From assembly GCA_903949225.1 (NCBI GenBank), contig CAJAYZ010000531.1, forward strand, positions 1-7,495: a stretch of DNA of 7,495 nucleotides, read 5' to 3'. This stretch comes from an uncultured Planctomycetaceae bacterium. GTDB lineage: Bacteria; Planctomycetota; Planctomycetia; Pirellulales; UBA1268. Shown one piece after another: positions 5,511 through 7,495 of this stretch; the stretch's first letter is position 1, and every line of letters begins with the position of its first letter. The position numbers and the translations under genes are program-made. A model generated the notes under the pieces. It worked only from the letters and a program-made list of their open reading frames with translations. It was not told where the DNA came from and ran no database searches.

Positions 5511-6269
5511 TCAGCCCTCCCAGGACCGGCCGTCCCAACGGAGCACTCGCTCCAGCCAAGTCTCCAGGTCGGCGGCGAACAGTGAAAACAGCAGTTCCCC
5601 CTTGGCAGAATTGGCACGCTGCGGCGAGCCGATGTGCCCGGGCACCGTCCGCTCCTTCGTGATCCAGCCCCGCGACCCCGGGAGGAAGGCATTGCCGAAC
5701 GGGACCGTCTCGAGGCGCTCGTGCGGCTTCACCAAGTGTGGCGCCGCCCGCAGCACCATCGACGTCTCCCACTCACACGCATGCCCCATCTCACGCTGCT
5801 CGAAATCCCCGTCGTGCTCCCAAGGGCGGGTGCCGAGGCCCCAGTAAGTCGTCATGAGAAGGAGAAGATCGGAACGGGCGCGGTGGCGCTGGCGGACCTC
5901 GAAGATCGCCTGCTTGGCAGGGATGTCGTTGCCGCCGTGGCCGTTGACGAGGACGATCCGTCGAAATCCGTGCGTGAGGAAACACTCGACAAGGTCGTTG
6001 AGGAGATCGAGGTAGACCCGTGGCGAGGCCGAGATGGTGCCGGCAAAGTCGAGGTGATGGTGCGAATTGCCGAGCCACTGGAGCGGCGCGAAGAGGACGC
6101 GATCGGCCATCCGCGCCGACACGCGGGCGACGATCTCCCCGAGGAGAAGGCTGTCGGTGACCACCGGGAGATGATGCCCGTGCTGCTCGATCGCCGCCAC
6201 CGGGATCACCACTGGGGTGTCTTTGGAGAGGGCCGACACCTCGGGCCATGTCATCTCGACGAGGTTCAT
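5511..6269 (-). CDS. Creatininase-family metal-dependent hydrolase
   Basis: This cytoplasmic hydrolase of 252 residues, the usual family length, has no signal peptide. Metal-site motifs are in place: EQHGHHLPVVTDS (28-40), with Glu28, His30 and Asp39 as expected ligands; LVNGHGGN (107-114), with His111; and GHACEWETS (162-170), with Glu166. The family opens cyclic amides or other ring compounds with two divalent metals. Members include creatininase, the FAPy deformylase ArfB, the mycofactocin peptidase MftE and the inosose hydrolase IolN, so the name does not imply creatinine. In this operon a cyclic sugar-derived substrate such as a lactone or keto-sugar is a reasonable guess. The start at 6269 (MNLVEMTWPEV) matches the family N-terminus; upstream in-frame codons to 6452 encode unlike sequence that overlaps the end of the preceding gene. 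The Shine-Dalgarno sequence is weak. It lies 79 bases after the DUF1080 gene and 3 bases before the transporter start. Confidence 0.9.
   Translation of the reverse strand: MNLVEMTWPEVSALSKDTPVVIPVAAIEQHGHHLPVVTDSLLLGEIVARVSARMADRVLFAPLQWLGNSHHHLDFAGTISASPRVYLDLLNDLVECFLTHGFRRIVLVNGHGGNDIPAKQAIFEVRQRHRARSDLLLLMTTYWGLGTRPWEHDGDFEQREMGHACEWETSMVLRAAPHLVKPHERLETVPFGNAFLPGSRGWITKERTVPGHIGSPQRANSAKGELLFSLFAADLETWLERVLRWDGRSWEG
5515..5521 (-). promoter_or_regulatory. Ribosome binding site of the transporter inside the preceding gene
   Basis: The minus strand reads gggaggg seven bases before the transporter ATG at 5507. It sits inside the last codons of the creatininase-family gene, so ribosomes finishing that gene would stop almost on the next start codon. 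Confidence 0.65.
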
Positions 6270-6348
6270 GATCGCGCTCGCGTTTGAGGAAACGGACGGG
6301 GGGACGTCCACTCCCCGCTGCAGGACAGGCTCTGCGACCCGGCCGGGG

Positions 6349-7110
6349 TCATTTCGCGGCGGGAAGTTCGCGGATGAAGATGTTCCGCCAGCGAATCTCG
6401 CCGCCGTGGGTCTGCAGTTGGATCGGCCCCTTCTCCGGCACCGCCACGGCACGGTCGTAGTAGTTTTCCATCCGGGCGTCGTCGACGACCTTCTGGTCGT
6501 TGAGCGACACCGACACCTTGTCGCCGCGCATCACGATCCGGAAGCGGTTCCACTCGCCGAGCGGCTTGTCGGCCTTGACGAGCGGATCCTTGCCGGGAGC
6601 GCCGGGGGAATTGTTCCACAGGCCCCCCGAGCCCTTCGCGAGGCCGAGGTTTTGCGGGTCGGGGAGACTCGAATCCCAGATCTGCACCTGGGGAACGCCG
6701 CGGAGATAGATCCCCGAATCGGCCTTCGGTACGGTCCGGTAATCGACGAGGAGTTCGAAGTCGCCGTAGTCCTTCTCGGTGGTGGCGTAGGCCCCGAAGC
6801 CGTCGTTGACCAGTTCGCCGTTCTCGACGTACCAGTGGGGCTTCTTGGTCGCGTCACTCACTTCAAGCATCGAGTTCTTTTGATCGGCAGCAGTCCACTT
6901 GCGGATCTGCTCCTTCCGCTCGTCGGCCGACATCGCCAGAAGCTTGCGGTGGTCGAAGGTCTCGCCGCCGCGCCAGCCGGCGAGATCCTTGCCGTTGAAC
7001 AGGGCCGTGAATCCGGCCGGCGGCTCATCGGCGCTGACCGCGCCACTCGCCACAAACACCGACGCCGCCACGACCACGCTCCGCAGGAGCCCGAAAACAC
7101 GCCGACGCAT
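6349..7110 (-). CDS. Secreted DUF1080 protein (3-keto-disaccharide hydrolase-like)
   Basis: This 253-residue exported protein has an N-terminal signal peptide (MRRRVFGLLRSVVV..., cleavage probably after SGAVSA, residue 27) followed by one DUF1080 domain. Hallmarks are GFTALFNGKDLAGWRG (33-48), WYVENGELVNDG (93-104), FELLVDYRT (118-126), SGIYLRG (132-138), VQIWD (142-146), GEWNRFRI (185-192) and IQLQTHGGEIRWRNIFIREL (230-249). These are the strands of the concanavalin-like jelly roll. Characterised relatives cleave glycosides already oxidised at C3, and planctomycetes carry many paralogues of mostly unknown substrate. The start at 7110 has an aaggggg sequence five bases upstream and puts the signal peptide first; in-frame codons to 7206 are Gly/Pro-rich leader. 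It appears to be the first gene of the minus-strand cluster, divergent from the cytochrome gene. A role in the periplasm upstream of the transporter is inferred. Confidence 0.92.
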   Translation of the reverse strand: MRRRVFGLLRSVVVAASVFVASGAVSADEPPAGFTALFNGKDLAGWRGGETFDHRKLLAMSADERKEQIRKWTAADQKNSMLEVSDATKKPHWYVENGELVNDGFGAYATTEKDYGDFELLVDYRTVPKADSGIYLRGVPQVQIWDSSLPDPQNLGLAKGSGGLWNNSPGAPGKDPLVKADKPLGEWNRFRIVMRGDKVSVSLNDQKVVDDARMENYYDRAVAVPEKGPIQLQTHGGEIRWRNIFIRELPAAK

Positions 7111-7115
7111 GACAA

Positions 7116-7122
7116 CCCCCTT
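7116..7122 (-). promoter_or_regulatory. Ribosome binding site of the DUF1080 gene
   Basis: The minus strand reads aaggggg five bases before the ATG at 7110. It supports the start that places the signal peptide at the N-terminus. Confidence 0.5.
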
Positions 7123-7270
7123 CGACACCTCAAAAGACCCTCGCGGCCCCGGGCCCGTCCCGGAAGCCCCGCAATCCGGGGATTCTGCCACGGCGGGCGG
7201 CTCCACGGAAGGACGCCCCCCCAGAACCGGGTTTCCCCCCGACCGCTGATCGAGGGATAATGGTTTTTCT

Positions 7271-7286
7271 CCCGGAACGATCCGGG
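7271..7286. other. Perfect 6-bp stem with 4-base loop before the cytochrome gene
   Basis: cccgga and tccggg flank acga. The stem lies 33 bases upstream of the proposed ATG at 7320. It could be an operator half-site pair or a leader stem. No T-run follows it, so it is not a terminator. Confidence 0.35.
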
Positions 7287-7319
7287 GTGCCGCTCCCCGC
7301 CGAGAGCCCAGGGCCGATC

Positions 7320-7495
7320 ATGACGGGACACCAGTCGCTTTCCTCGATGCCCCCCGTCCTTCTCCTCGCCTTCGTCTGGCTTCTGACCGCCGGTCAGGCA
7401 CTGGCCGCGGACGCCCCCCTCTCCTTCGAACGCGACATTCGTCCGATCCTCCGCGCCCACTGCTTCGACTGCCACGGAGCCGAGGATGCCTTCGA
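7320..7495 (+). CDS. Secreted planctomycete-type c-type cytochrome, N-terminal part
   Basis: The first 58 codons of a gene cut by the window end. A signal peptide (hydrophobic MPPVLLLAFVWLLTAG, residues 10-25, likely cleaved near ALAAD, 27-31) leads directly into FERDIRPILRAHCFDCHG. The CFDCH haem site has Cys48, Cys51 and His52. This FxxDIRPIL...CxxCHG start is the hallmark of the planctomycete cytochrome c domain, which usually precedes DUF1549 and DUF1553 in proteins of about 800-1000 residues; those domains would lie outside the window. The ATG at 7320 is preferred. An internal ATG at 7347 would still leave a signal peptide, and an in-frame GTG at 7287 is also possible. The Shine-Dalgarno sequence is poor. 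Proteins of this type are often encoded next to DUF1501 genes, so a DUF1501 partner may follow to the right. Confidence 0.88.
   Translation, partial: MTGHQSLSSMPPVLLLAFVWLLTAGQALAADAPLSFERDIRPILRAHCFDCHGAEDAF

Larger units (their letters stand above)
7111..7319. other. Divergent spacer between the operon and the cytochrome gene
   Basis: This 209-base spacer should hold promoters for both directions. Only a GATAAT box (7256-7261, plus strand) resembles a -10 element, and it has no good -35 partner. Short stems are present: ccccg/cgggg at 7167-7171 and 7177-7181, and cccgga/tccggg at 7271-7276 and 7281-7286. No gene was seen. Confidence 0.5.

Noticed and set aside
6217..7260. Plus-strand open frame of 347 codons opposite the DUF1080 gene
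   Set aside because: The minus-strand DUF1080 protein has a signal peptide and all family motifs; the plus-strand translation shows none.

Overview
The window looks like chromosomal DNA of a high-GC planctomycete, most likely of the Pirellulales type. This rests on gene content: a DUF1501 protein, a DUF1080 (3-keto-disaccharide hydrolase-like) secreted protein, a Tat-exported Gfo/Idh-like protein, and the start of a planctomycete-type secreted cytochrome with a CFDCH haem site close behind the signal peptide. These families are strongly expanded in that phylum. No rRNA, tRNA, CRISPR array, transposase or phage gene was seen.

Layout. (1) Positions 1-1082, plus strand: the C-terminal three quarters of a DUF1501 protein, cut by the window edge. 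(2) Positions 1111-1629, minus strand: a small secreted protein that resembles the GlcG/HbpS (DUF336) family, converging on the DUF1501 gene. (3) Positions 1630-1985: a 356-base divergent spacer without a convincing gene. It is full of structure: a strong bulged hairpin, five copies plus a remnant of a 13-bp tandem repeat, an imperfect inverted repeat, and three copies of a 15-bp repeat. (4) Positions 1986-2852, plus strand: an orphan protein-kinase-fold gene with an HVDLHKREN catalytic loop and an IDFQ metal motif. (5) Positions 2863-7110, minus strand: four genes that look like one operon, transcribed in the order DUF1080 protein, creatininase-family hydrolase, MFS sugar-acid-type transporter, Tat-exported Gfo/Idh-like protein. 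(6) Positions 7111-7319: a divergent spacer. (7) Positions 7320-7495, plus strand: the first 58 codons of the cytochrome gene, cut by the window edge.

The coherent unit is the four-gene cluster. A periplasmic DUF1080 hydrolase, a transporter resembling the hexuronate/anion:cation symporter branch, a metal-dependent hydrolase of the creatininase fold (a family that includes a hydrolase of an oxidised inositol), and an exported oxidoreductase-like protein would together make sense as a route for breaking down and importing an oxidised sugar or sugar acid. That is inference from family membership; the substrate cannot be read from the sequence. The most distinctive non-coding feature is the repeat-rich spacer at 1630-1985.

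Nothing here proves a wholly new system. The best leads are the operon as an uncharacterised sugar pathway, the altered active-site motif (DKH instead of EKP) in its Gfo/Idh-like member, the kinase-like orphan, and the repeat/hairpin leader.
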